The notes beneath the pieces are model-generated. The model was not told the origin of the DNA, did not search any database, and saw nothing but the letters and a program-made list of their open reading frames with translations. Source: an uncultured Oscillibacter sp. (GTDB lineage: Bacteria > Bacillota > Clostridia > Oscillospirales > Oscillospiraceae). From it: DNA of 64,000 bases. Position numbers and translations under genes: made by a program. The stretch spans positions 1 through 64,000 of the forward strand of contig UQVS01000011.1 in NCBI GenBank assembly GCA_900544615.1, written 5' to 3'. Of the stretch, positions 17,026-24,930 are shown one piece after another. How positions within the stretch are numbered: the first letter of the stretch is position 1; the number at the start of each line of letters is the position of its first letter.

Positions 17026-17136
17026 ATTCCGGCCCATGTGCCGGGATCCCGATCTCCGGGCGGCAGCTGCCGCCCGGAGCCGAACCCTATGAAGCTGCCC
17101 CCGGCGGGGTCAGACGCAGAACAGACAGGAGACACT

Positions 17137-17652
17137 ATGAATCAGGATTTTGAAAAGGAACTGCAACGGACAGAGCGGGAAAAGGCACGCGCACAGCGGG
17201 TCGACTCCTTCTGGAACGCCTTTCAGCTGACGGAAAATGGTCATGTGAAAAGCACACTGCTGCTGAATTCCTTCTGCCTGTCCATCGTGTTTTTGGCGGT
17301 TTATTTCGCCGCGTTTTATCTGCTCACCGACCCGATCCACGCACTGCTCTCCTCGGCTTCTCTGGCCGTCGAAAATCTGGCAAACGCACTGCTTCCCGCC
17401 ATTGTCGGTACGGCAGTCTGCAGTCTGACGCACCTGTTCTGCCGTCCTCAGACAGTGCTGGCTTCCTATCTGTGGCTGCTGGCATTGGCAGCTGCCATTC
17501 TGGTCGTCATGCTGCTGATGCTGCACGGTGGGGCGGGAACGGCTCTGTTTCTGAGCTTTTACGCCATACTGGTGCCTGCGCCGCTAATTTCAGGCATTGC
17601 CGTTTCCCTGTGGGTCCTGCGCCGGAAGGGCAACCATTCACTACGTATATAA
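17137..17652 (+). CDS. Hypothetical membrane protein, 171 aa
   Basis: The start ATG 17137 has ACAGGAG 6 bases upstream. A charged N-terminus (MNQDFEKELQRTEREKARAQ, possibly coiled) is followed by about four transmembrane segments: LNSFCLSIVFLAVYFAAFYLL, ALLPAIVGTAVCSL, YLWLLALAAAILVVMLLM and ALFLSFYAILVPAPLISGIAV. The C-terminus is short and basic. I do not recognise the family. It lies 111 bp after the binding protein and 19 bp before the HAD phosphatase, so it belongs to the importer operon and may be an accessory of the transporter. Confidence 0.75.
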   Translation: MNQDFEKELQRTEREKARAQRVDSFWNAFQLTENGHVKSTLLLNSFCLSIVFLAVYFAAFYLLTDPIHALLSSASLAVENLANALLPAIVGTAVCSLTHLFCRPQTVLASYLWLLALAAAILVVMLLMLHGGAGTALFLSFYAILVPAPLISGIAVSLWVLRRKGNHSLRI

Positions 17653-17671
17653 TAGAAAAGGCTGTGAAACA

Positions 17672-18418
17672 ATGATCGACACCGTACTGTTTGATATGGG
17701 CGGAACTCTGGAAGATATCCATGTAGACGACGAGAGCCGTCACGCCTCCATACAGGGGGTGCTGGATATTCTCCGCGCCCACGGTATTGACCCCGACAAG
17801 GATTTTGAAACCGCTGCCAGCGCGATCAACGCCGGCTGGGAACGTTACGGCGCTTACCGGGATCCCCGGCAGAGGGAGCTGAAGCCGGAGGAGATCTGGG
17901 GCAGCTTTGTCCTGACGGATTTTGGTCTGGACGAGGAATCGGTGCGTTCCTATGCGGAGGAGCTGGCCCATATGTGGGAAGTCACCCACTACCACCGTGC
18001 GCTCCGTCCCCATGTTCGGGAAATGCTGGAGGGGCTGAAGGATCTGGGGATGAAGCTGGGCGTTATCAGCAACACCGCCAGTCTTTATCAGGTCTTTGAC
18101 ATTTTGAAGGAATACGGCATCCGGGATTACTTTCAGGATGTGACTCTTTCCTCCGTCACCGGGTATCGCAAGCCCAACCCCAATATTTTCATGGTCTCTC
18201 TCCATCAGGTGCAGTCCGATCCCGCCCATTGCGCCTATGTGGGCGATACCATCTCGCGGGATGTGATCGGCCCCATTCGGATGGGCTTCGGCGCAACCTT
18301 CCATATCGACTCGTATCTTACCCGATTGAAGGACACCCATGTTTCTCCGGATGTGAAAGCCACCTACAACATTCAGGATATCTATGAGGTATATACCATC
18401 CTGAAAGAATCCCATTGA
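17672..18418 (+). CDS. HAD-family phosphatase at the end of the importer operon
   Basis: This 248-aa enzyme carries HAD motif I FDMGGTL (nucleophile Asp near residue 8), motif II GVISNTAS, motif III YRKPNP and motif IV VGDTISRD, with a helical cap at about 20-95. The residue two after the nucleophile is Gly rather than the usual Asp, as in YihX-type FDLGN phosphatases. The same feature is shared by the three HAD genes at 20306-22590, to which it looks distantly related. It probably dephosphorylates the imported compound or a product. The ribosome site (AAAAGG) is modest. Confidence 0.88.
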   Translation: MIDTVLFDMGGTLEDIHVDDESRHASIQGVLDILRAHGIDPDKDFETAASAINAGWERYGAYRDPRQRELKPEEIWGSFVLTDFGLDEESVRSYAEELAHMWEVTHYHRALRPHVREMLEGLKDLGMKLGVISNTASLYQVFDILKEYGIRDYFQDVTLSSVTGYRKPNPNIFMVSLHQVQSDPAHCAYVGDTISRDVIGPIRMGFGATFHIDSYLTRLKDTHVSPDVKATYNIQDIYEVYTILKESH

Positions 18419-18447
18419 TTTGTTTCTCCACCTACCTTTTCATGCCA

Positions 18448-18486
18448 ACGGAGCGGAACCGCCGAAAGGCGGTTTCGCTCCGTTTA
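18448..18486 (+). terminator. Terminator of the importer operon
   Basis: ACGGAGCGG-AACCGCC, GAAA loop, GGCGGTT-TCGCTCCGT, then TTA: a long GC-rich stem 30 bp past the HAD stop codon. Confidence 0.8.
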
Positions 18487-18648
18487 TGCGCTACTCTGTG
18501 CCGACGTCCCGTATGCTGGTCCTGCGCCGCCGCCTTGGCTTTCCCATCCTCAGTCTGCCGGTTTCAGAAAATTGACAAAGAGCCGCCGGAAGCGCTGGCG
18601 GCGCTTCCGGCGGCTCCCTCCCGATTTGTTTTCTCCTGTCAGCGGCGC

Positions 18649-20217
18649 TTATTCGTACAGAGTACCCGCGCCGTCTACCATGGCATCATAGGCCCGCTTC
18701 ACTTTGTCGTAATTCTTGTCCCGGTCCAGCGCCACGCCGCGGCCCACACCGTCCACAATGCGGCCCACGCCAATGGCGTCCAGTTTTTCATCCAGCTCTG
18801 TCAGCAACGCAGGCGCGGAACCCGGTTCTGTGGAGCGGCCGTCAAAAATGATATGGAAATACACCCGATCCAGCCCGGCATCCCGTGCCATCTCGCAGAT
18901 CGCCAGCGGGTAGTCAATGCAGCCGTGGGAGGACTTATAGGTGAGATACGCCAGCAGGTGCAGAGCCGTCCCGTTCTTCTTGGCGTGCTCGATGGCCTGT
19001 AGGAAGATGGGATTTTTCTTGAAGCTGCCGTCCTTTACCGCGGCGTCCAGCCGAACGTCGTCCTGCATGACGCAGCGGCCCGCCCCCAGATTGGAGTGAC
19101 CCGCCTCAGAGTTGCCGGCCTTCCCGGCTCCCAGCCCCACAAACTCGCCGGAGGCGTGAAGTTTGCTCCAGGACTGCTCTGCCAGCAGGGCGTCCCAATA
19201 GGGGGTGTCCGCCAGATGAATGGCATCCCCCTCGTCGCCGGTGCCAAGGCCCCAGCCGTCGCAGATGATCAGAAGCATCTTCCGATCCTTGCCGAAATCG
19301 TGTCCCGCCGCCAGAGATGTTCCGTCCATTTCAGCAGGCTGCGGAATGCCCATGACATCCAGCACCGTAGGCGCCACATCGCCCAGACTGCCGTCCCGCA
19401 GCGCAATAGGGCCGCTGTGAGCGGGATCCATCAGGATAAAGGGCACCAGATTGGTGGTATGCGCGCCGTCTGGCTTTCCGGCGGCGGTATACAGCTTTTC
19501 AATATTGCCGTGGTCGGCGGTAACGGCCACCACATAGCCCTTGGCCAGCGCGTCATGCACCACCACGTCCAGATAATGACTGACGTGCTTGCAGGCTTCC
19601 AGCTTAGCGGCGGTGTTCTGGGTATGGCCGATGACGTCGCCGTTGGCGAAGTTGGTCACGATAAAATCATACTTGCCCAGCGCTTCCATCACCCGGTCTG
19701 CCACGGCGGGCAGGCTCAGCTCCGGCTTCTGGTCAAAGTCAATGCCCTTGGGAGACGGGATGCACACGTCGTCCTCGCCGGGGAACGCGGCGTTTTCGCC
19801 GCCGTTGAAGAAAAAGGTCACATGGGCATACTTTTCGCTTTCGGCGCAGTGGAACTGGCTCTTCCCCGCCTCGCTGAGCACCTGTGCCAGCGGCTTGACC
19901 ACATGGGAGGGGGCAAACGCAATGGGCAGATCCTTGAACTTGTCATGGTACATGGTCATGATGACAAAATCCAGATCCTTCAGCAGATTACGCTCCACCC
20001 GATCAAAATTCGGATCGGTAAACAGCTCCGTCAGCTCGATTTCCCGTTCTCCCCGGCGGCAGCAGAACACGGCGGAATCCCCGTCGCTGATCTTTCCCAC
20101 GGGTCTGCCATTTTCCACCAGGACCATCGGTTCCAGATGGTAATCATCCAGCCCTGCCTGATATGCTTTTTCCACGGCCCGCGCCAGCTGGGCGCCGCCG
20201 CGCTTGGATTCGGACAT
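18649..20217 (-). CDS. gpmI: Circularly permuted cofactor-independent phosphoglycerate mutase
   Basis: This 522-aa enzyme interconverts 3- and 2-phosphoglycerate. The order of parts is permuted. Residues 1-301 match the normal middle and C-terminus (R55, R58, K129 in EKYAHVT, D194/H198, D235/H236 in TADHGN, H253, ending EMDGTSL). After a linker of about 12 residues, 314-522 match the normal N-terminal half (D320 in CDGWG, S370 in GNSEAGH, H431, R461, R493, R499). All metal and substrate residues are kept except Asp-to-Ser next to R461. The start is certain: AAGGAGGT precedes it. It is the last gene of the HAD operon under the LacI operator, 88 bp after its neighbour. Confidence 0.93.
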   Translation of the reverse strand: MSESKRGGAQLARAVEKAYQAGLDDYHLEPMVLVENGRPVGKISDGDSAVFCCRRGEREIELTELFTDPNFDRVERNLLKDLDFVIMTMYHDKFKDLPIAFAPSHVVKPLAQVLSEAGKSQFHCAESEKYAHVTFFFNGGENAAFPGEDDVCIPSPKGIDFDQKPELSLPAVADRVMEALGKYDFIVTNFANGDVIGHTQNTAAKLEACKHVSHYLDVVVHDALAKGYVVAVTADHGNIEKLYTAAGKPDGAHTTNLVPFILMDPAHSGPIALRDGSLGDVAPTVLDVMGIPQPAEMDGTSLAAGHDFGKDRKMLLIICDGWGLGTGDEGDAIHLADTPYWDALLAEQSWSKLHASGEFVGLGAGKAGNSEAGHSNLGAGRCVMQDDVRLDAAVKDGSFKKNPIFLQAIEHAKKNGTALHLLAYLTYKSSHGCIDYPLAICEMARDAGLDRVYFHIIFDGRSTEPGSAPALLTELDEKLDAIGVGRIVDGVGRGVALDRDKNYDKVKRAYDAMVDGAGTLYE

Positions 20218-20240
20218 AGAAAATACCTCCTTATCAGATT

Positions 20241-20275
20241 ATGCGGCGTGCCGAACCGAATCCCGCACGCCGCAT
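20241..20275 (-). promoter_or_regulatory. Intercistronic hairpin before gpmI
   Basis: A perfect 11-bp stem (ATGCGGCGTGC / GCACGCCGCAT) with a 13-base loop sits between the HAD gene and the gpmI ribosome site, ending about 10 bases before AAGGAGG. No T-run follows. It could stabilise or process the mRNA or tune mutase expression. Confidence 0.5.
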
Positions 20276-20305
20276 GGCACGTTGGCCTGCTCGTCAGCCT
20301 GTGGC

Positions 20306-21082
20306 TTACTGCCCGTCCTCCGGCGGGATCAGCTTTTCCACCGCCACCTGCCCCCGTTTGGGGAAGATGTCCAGCAGATCCGGGAATCGGTAAACCTTGG
20401 CATCCGGCCGGTTTTCCGCCGTCAGCTTCAGCGGCTTGTCTTTCTTATACTGCACGGTGACAGTCATGCCGAAGTCCACCGCTTTTGCGCCGATGATGTC
20501 CCGGTTCAGGTTGTCGCCCACAAAGCAGCAGTTCTCCGGCTCTGCGCCCACTTCCTCCATGGCATAGTAGTAAATAGCGGGGCCGGGCTTGCGGACATAT
20601 GTGACCGAGGACTGCTGAACCGTCTGAAAATAGGGCCGCAGGCCGTCCTGATCCAGCCACTCGTCCACTTCCCGCTTGCCCACCAGATCGGAGATGATCC
20701 CCATGGTATAGCCCCGGCGGCACAGCTCCTTCACCGTTTCCGCGCCGCCCTCCACCACTGTGCGGCGGCCCTTGGTCTGCCGGTACTGGTAGCAAAGCTC
20801 CGCCGCATTCTTCCGAATCCGCTCCGGGTCGCAGTCATAGGCCAGCCAGCGGCGCCAAAGTACCTCCTCCGGCGCTTCGCACATATATTTCAGCGCCCAT
20901 TCCCGGTACTGATCGTACCGCTTGTCGATCACATCCGCAAACCACTGGGTGGGGTTCTCCGTCTCCACGCCGCACAGCTCCGCGATCTTCGCCCGCGCTG
21001 CCGCCAGATAGGCCGGATCTTCATCAATCACCCGGAACGTGCCGCCCAGATCCAGAAAAATATAACGGATATCCGTCTGCAT
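20306..21082 (-). CDS. HAD-family phosphatase (tandem paralogue 3)
   Basis: This 258-aa protein has motif I LDLGGTF (Asp near 11), motif II GIISDLVG, Lys in YVRKPGP and motif IV VGDNLNRD. It is clearly paralogous to the next two upstream genes: all share a KGRRxV segment and a RRGYxxGII stretch before motif II. Gly replaces the usual second Asp of motif I. The C-terminal extension ends QVAVEKLIPPEDGQ. AAGGAGG precedes the ATG. It is third in the leftward operon, 40 bp after the previous HAD gene. Substrate unknown; small phosphate esters are likely. Confidence 0.87.
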   Translation of the reverse strand: MQTDIRYIFLDLGGTFRVIDEDPAYLAAARAKIAELCGVETENPTQWFADVIDKRYDQYREWALKYMCEAPEEVLWRRWLAYDCDPERIRKNAAELCYQYRQTKGRRTVVEGGAETVKELCRRGYTMGIISDLVGKREVDEWLDQDGLRPYFQTVQQSSVTYVRKPGPAIYYYAMEEVGAEPENCCFVGDNLNRDIIGAKAVDFGMTVTVQYKKDKPLKLTAENRPDAKVYRFPDLLDIFPKRGQVAVEKLIPPEDGQ

Positions 21083-21122
21083 GGCTCTTCCTCCTTTTCA
21101 CCGGGCAAGGCCCGGAATATGC

Positions 21123-21845
21123 TCAGGTCAGAATGTTCAGGATCTCCCGGAAGTCCTCCACAACATAGTCCGGGCGGTTTTCCTCCGTAAATTCCACCGG
21201 GTGCTTCTTCTCCGGGGAGCGGAAAATGATGTTGCAGCCGATGCCCGCCTTTTTGGCTCCGGCAATATCCCGCTTGATATTGTCCGCCACGGACACGCAG
21301 TCTTTCGGCTCCACGCCGATCTCCCGGCAGGCCAGCTCATAGATCTCAGAGCAGGGCTTCCGCATATGGCACACGGAGGAGAGGATCACCGTATCAAAAT
21401 ACGAATCCAGACCGTCCTCCTCCAGCCAGTCGGGAACCTCATGCTCGCCGATGAGGTTGGAAATGATGCCCAGTTTGTAGCCACGGCTGTGGAGGCCCCT
21501 GATAACCTCCGCGCCGCCGTCCACCACCACCCGGCGTCCCTTGGACTGCCGGTACTGGAAGCTCAACTCATGGCACACCTGCCGGATGCGGACAGGGTCA
21601 TAATCCGGCAGTAGCCATTTGCACCACAATTCCTCGTCCCCGGATTCTTTGTACTCGCCCAATGCCCACTTGCGGTAAGGCTCATAGCGTTCCTCCACGA
21701 TCTGGTAAAATGCTTCATAGGGCAGTTCCGTTCCTGCGATCTCCGCCAGCTTCCGGCGGGCGTGGCGCAGGTAGGGTTCGTCCTGCAAAGCGATCCGCAG
21801 GGTTCCGCCTAAATCAAAAAAGACCGCCCGATACTGCTGATCCAT
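21123..21845 (-). CDS. HAD-family phosphatase (tandem paralogue 2)
   Basis: This 240-aa protein has motif I FDLGGTL, motif II GIISNLIG, MRKPCSE for motif III and, unusually, VADNIKRD where VGDN is expected in motif IV. The first acidic residue of motif IV is kept but its Gly is replaced by Ala. The cap region aligns with the neighbouring paralogues (a YEPYRKWALGEYKES stretch). AAGGAGG lies 6 bases before the ATG, and the gene follows paralogue 1 by 10 bp. Tandem duplication with divergence suggests different phosphate-ester substrates. Confidence 0.86.
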   Translation of the reverse strand: MDQQYRAVFFDLGGTLRIALQDEPYLRHARRKLAEIAGTELPYEAFYQIVEERYEPYRKWALGEYKESGDEELWCKWLLPDYDPVRIRQVCHELSFQYRQSKGRRVVVDGGAEVIRGLHSRGYKLGIISNLIGEHEVPDWLEEDGLDSYFDTVILSSVCHMRKPCSEIYELACREIGVEPKDCVSVADNIKRDIAGAKKAGIGCNIIFRSPEKKHPVEFTEENRPDYVVEDFREILNILT

Positions 21846-21855
21846 AGCCGCCTCC

Positions 21856-22590
21856 TTACACCCGTGCCGGGAAGATATCCAGCAGCTCGGAAAGGCTTGT
21901 GATGACGTGATCCGGGGTAAACTCCTTGCCGGTGGCCTTTTCCTTGTTCAGCGTATCCGGCTCATCGATCCGGATCATCATGCCGAAGCCGGCAGCCTGC
22001 GTTCCCTCCACATCCCGCACCGGGTTGTCGCCTACATAGGCGCAGTTGGCCTCCGGCGTGCCGATGCAGCGGCAGGCCAGATGGTAGATCTCCGGGTCCG
22101 GCTTCCGCAGGCGGACCTTGGAGGAGAGGATCGTGGTCTTGAAGCACTGGGCCACGCCGTCAGCGGCCATCCAGTCCGGGATCTCCGTCTCCGTGACGGT
22201 GTTGGCGATGATGCCCAGGGTGTAGCCCCGGCGGCACAGCTCCTTGATGGTGGCTACGGCGTCCGGGCGGGCCACCCGCCGGCCGTCATGATCCCGCCAC
22301 AGGCGGGTCAGCTTCGGCGCATTGGCAAAAATCATATTCGGCTCATATTCCGGCAGCATATACTGAGTCCACAGTTCGCCCTCCGAGGCGTCCAGCAGCG
22401 TGGCCTTGGACTGCTTGCGGTATGCCTTCCAGCGTTCCTCCAGCTTGGCAAACAGGGCGTCGTGGCTTTCGGTGGTGCCGATCAGCTCCATGAGGCCGGC
22501 TTCCGCCCGGTCAATAAATTCCTGATCCGGCAGAACAATGCGAAGGGTATTTCCCACATCGAAAAAAATGGTCTGGATCGGGGCAGTCAT
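21856..22590 (-). CDS. HAD-family phosphatase (tandem paralogue 1, first gene of operon)
   Basis: This 244-aa protein has motif I FDVGNTLR (Asp near 10), motif II GIIANTVT, RLRKPDPE for motif III and VGDNPVRD for motif IV. ATG 22590 is chosen because AAGGAGG lies 8 bases upstream; an upstream extension to 22686 would run through the operator. It is the first gene of the leftward HAD-gpmI operon, read from the promoter at 22711 with a LacI operator inside its leader. The FDxGN motif resembles YihX, an alpha-glucose-1-phosphatase, but the substrate here is unproven. Confidence 0.87.
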   Translation of the reverse strand: MTAPIQTIFFDVGNTLRIVLPDQEFIDRAEAGLMELIGTTESHDALFAKLEERWKAYRKQSKATLLDASEGELWTQYMLPEYEPNMIFANAPKLTRLWRDHDGRRVARPDAVATIKELCRRGYTLGIIANTVTETEIPDWMAADGVAQCFKTTILSSKVRLRKPDPEIYHLACRCIGTPEANCAYVGDNPVRDVEGTQAAGFGMMIRIDEPDTLNKEKATGKEFTPDHVITSLSELLDIFPARV

Positions 22591-22681
22591 GGCAGATTCC
22601 TCCTTATGATGATGAAAATTGCAGGGTGCGGCAGCGCGGGGAGGATTGCGGTGCAAAAACGCTGCGCGGCAGCGTTTTGTT

Positions 22682-22695
22682 CGCAAACGTTTACA
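22682..22695. promoter_or_regulatory. LacI-family operator (HAD-gpmI operon)
   Basis: CGCAAACGTTTACA matches the importer operator at 11 of 12 core positions and lies just downstream of the leftward promoter, in the roadblock position. A further half-site, TCGCAAACG, lies at 22742-22750. Confidence 0.75.
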
Positions 22696-22710
22696 GGTTT
22701 TTCTGCCTTT

Positions 22711-22739
22711 ATTTTAAGGGAGCGCCACCTTTTTGTCAA
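22711..22739 (-). promoter_or_regulatory. Promoter of the HAD-gpmI operon
   Basis: On the minus strand TTGACA (22734-22739), 17-bp spacer, TAAAAT (22711-22716). The leader to the first HAD gene is about 110 nt and contains the operator. Confidence 0.85.
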
Positions 22740-22811
22740 TATCGCAAACGCCAAAGCTTCCGGCGTTTTTTTGCTGTATCGTCCAAAGCACGTTAAAATA
22801 GTATGGGGATA

Positions 22812-22840
22812 TTGACAGAATTGAAAAAATCGGCTATTCT
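22812..22840 (+). promoter_or_regulatory. Promoter of the LacI regulator gene
   Basis: TTGACA at 22812-22817, 17-bp spacer, TATTCT at 22835-22840. It is divergent from the HAD promoter, about 70 bp apart. Confidence 0.8.
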
Positions 22841-22881
22841 TTTGTCAGCGGATGAACCCCTGCCGCCGTTTTCATTCTACA

Positions 22882-22896
22882 CGGAAACGTTTGCGG
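22882..22896. promoter_or_regulatory. LacI-family operator (autoregulatory)
   Basis: CGGAAACGTTTGCGG, a near-palindrome sharing AAACGTTTGCG with the other two sites. It lies about 35 bp past the expected start of the lacI transcript and before its ribosome site. Confidence 0.75.
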
Positions 22897-22924
22897 ATAA
22901 ATGCAGCGAAAGGAGCTGTTCCGC

Positions 22925-23935
22925 ATGAAAAATGTAACCTTAAAAGACGTGGCCAAGGCAGCCGGCGTTTCCTATGCCACGGTTTCCCGCGCCCTCTCCG
23001 GCAGCTCTCAGATCGGCAGTGAAACCAGAGAGCGGGTATTGAAGCTGTGCGACGAAATGGGCTATACCACCAACTTTGTCGCCCGCTCCATGGTCACCAA
23101 GCGCACCAACCTGATCGGTCTGGTGGTGCCGTCGGTGGACAACCAGTTCATGTCGGAGCTGGCTTACCACGCGGAGGTCAGCGCCCGCTCCCACGGCTAT
23201 AACATCATGCTCTGCGACTCCGGCCCGGATCTGCGGCAGGAAAAGACGGTGGTAAAGCTGCTGCTGGGCCGACAGGTAGACGGCATCCTCATCGTCCCCC
23301 AAAGCTCCCGTTCCTACGAAAGCCTCAAGCCGTATCTCGACCAGACGCCTACGGTGTTCCTCAGCGAAAATCTCCGGGATCAGCCCCAGAGCTACGTCGC
23401 CGTGGACAACAGCCGGGGTACCTATCTGGGGACGCAGTACCTCTATGGGCTGGGCCACCGGGACATTCTCTATTTCGGTCAGCGGCAGTCCACCACCCAC
23501 CAGCTGCGGGCGGAGGGCTATCTGAAAGCCTGTCAGGAGCTGGGGCTTGCCCCCCGGTACTTCAACAGCGAATACACCCGTTCCTCCATTCAGGGCGGTT
23601 ATCAGCTGGCTAAGGAGCTATTCCAGAAGCCGCTGGACTATACGGCCATTTTCGCCTCCACCGACTCCAACGCGCTGGGCATCCTGACGGCGGCAGATGA
23701 GCTGGGGATCGACATTCCCGGCCGTCTGAGCCTGATCGGCTTTGATAATATCAGCGCCACCGCCCTCTCCCGGATCGACCTGACCACCATCGACCAGCCC
23801 AAAAAGGCCATGGCGGTACAGGCCGTGGATATGCTGCGGGACAAGATCGAGCACGGCACGCAGGGCTATGTGCATCAGATCCTGCTGCCGACCCTGATCC
23901 GGCGCGGCACCTGCAAGGAGCCATTTTCCAGATAA
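22925..23935 (+). CDS. LacI-family repressor of the importer/HAD regulon
   Basis: This 336-aa regulator has the N-terminal LacI helix-turn-helix and hinge, VTLKDVAKAAGVSYATVSRAL (residues 4-24), and a periplasmic-binding-like effector domain from about 60 (LIGLVVPSVDNQFMSELAYH). Length is normal. ATG 22925 is preceded by AAAGGAG. It is divergent from the HAD-gpmI operon and upstream of the PHP gene. Three matching operators (12565, 22682, 22882) point to it as a local repressor with autoregulation; the inducer is probably the imported compound or a derivative. The site resembles the E. coli PurR box, but this locus has no purine genes. Confidence 0.92.
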   Translation: MKNVTLKDVAKAAGVSYATVSRALSGSSQIGSETRERVLKLCDEMGYTTNFVARSMVTKRTNLIGLVVPSVDNQFMSELAYHAEVSARSHGYNIMLCDSGPDLRQEKTVVKLLLGRQVDGILIVPQSSRSYESLKPYLDQTPTVFLSENLRDQPQSYVAVDNSRGTYLGTQYLYGLGHRDILYFGQRQSTTHQLRAEGYLKACQELGLAPRYFNSEYTRSSIQGGYQLAKELFQKPLDYTAIFASTDSNALGILTAADELGIDIPGRLSLIGFDNISATALSRIDLTTIDQPKKAMAVQAVDMLRDKIEHGTQGYVHQILLPTLIRRGTCKEPFSR

Positions 23936-23989
23936 GTTCAATTTTGAGACAGCCCTGCGGGGCAGTCTCCCAAAGAAAGGATCTGTACC

Positions 23990-24712
23990 ATGCAAGGTTA
24001 TCTCTATGACCCCCATACTCACACATCCGAAACCAGCAAATGCGGCCACCTCCCCGCTGCGGAGGTCGTGGAGCGCTATGTGAAAAACGGCTTTTCCGGT
24101 CTGGTGGTGACGGATCACCTCCACCCGGAATATCTCTCCCGCATCGACACGGAACACGACTGGCAGAAAGCCATGGATCATTACCTCACCGGCTATAAAG
24201 CCTCCAAGAAGCGGGGTGACGAGCTGGGCTTCGACGTGATTCTGGGGGCTGAGCTGCGCTTCCCGGAAAACGACAACGACTATCTGGTGTACGGTATTGA
24301 CGAGGACTGGCTTCGCTCCCATCCCTATATGTGCTGCACCAGTGCCCGTGAATTTTACGAAAAATTTCATAATGACGTTCTCATTATCCACGCCCATCCC
24401 TATCGGGACGGCAACCTGACCGTGTTTGAGGACGCCGTTCACGGCTCCGAGATCATCAACGGCAACCCCCGCCACGACAACCACAACGATCTGGCGCTGG
24501 AGCTGTGCCGCCGCCACCCGGATTTCTACCGGCTGGCCGGGTCGGACACGCATCAGGACGGCGACGAAGCCCGTGCAGGTGTGATCCTGCCGGAGCGGGT
24601 TCACGATTCCTATCAGTACAAGGCCATGATCGAAGCCCGCCGCTTCCGGCTCTGGTCCCCGGAGTTCCAAAGCTTCGTGGATGCCGATGAAGCCATGCGC
24701 GCCGGAAAATAA
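23990..24712 (+). CDS. PHP-domain metal-dependent phosphoesterase
   Basis: This 240-aa protein has the PHP metal ligands: DPHTHTS (His9, His11), VVTDHLHPE, IIHAHPYRDG and AGSDTHQDGD. The family includes histidinol-phosphate phosphatase and other phosphoesterases. The Glu of GAELRF is a further ligand. It follows the LacI gene by 54 bp with AAAGG upstream, so it should share that promoter and its control. It adds another predicted phosphate-releasing enzyme to this regulon. Substrate unknown. Confidence 0.88.
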   Translation: MQGYLYDPHTHTSETSKCGHLPAAEVVERYVKNGFSGLVVTDHLHPEYLSRIDTEHDWQKAMDHYLTGYKASKKRGDELGFDVILGAELRFPENDNDYLVYGIDEDWLRSHPYMCCTSAREFYEKFHNDVLIIHAHPYRDGNLTVFEDAVHGSEIINGNPRHDNHNDLALELCRRHPDFYRLAGSDTHQDGDEARAGVILPERVHDSYQYKAMIEARRFRLWSPEFQSFVDADEAMRAGK

Positions 24713-24731
24713 CGTACTTTCCCACATAGAA

Positions 24732-24767
24732 AGCCGCGTGTCGAAAAAACCTTTTCGACACGCGGCT
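24732..24767 (+). terminator. Terminator of the lacI-PHP operon
   Basis: A stem of about 15 bp (GCCGCGTGTCGAAAA / TTTTCGACACGCGGC) with a 4-base loop, 20 bp past the PHP stop codon, followed by GCAAATTTTTC. Confidence 0.8.
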
Positions 24768-24893
24768 GCAAATTTTTCTGCACCTGAAAAATTCAGAAGC
24801 CTTATGATTGAACGCGAAAGACGCCCCTTTCTGAGTCCCTTCCGCAGCTATTTTCTTTCCGCCGCACACATTCCGAGTTGACCGACAGTCTCA

Positions 24894-24930
24894 TCAGCCC
24901 TCTGTTTTACAGAAACAGAGGGCTGATTTT
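24894..24930. terminator. Bidirectional hairpin past rluD
   Basis: A 14-bp stem TCAGCCCTCTGTTT / AAACAGAGGGCTGA with a 5-base loop. A T-run (TTTTA) follows on the plus strand. It lies directly after the leftward rluD stop codon. Confidence 0.7.

Noticed and set aside
18649..20217. Idea that the mutase is a broken or frameshifted gene
   Set aside because: The frame is continuous, starts at a strong ribosome site, and all parts of iPGM are present once each in permuted order with catalytic residues kept.
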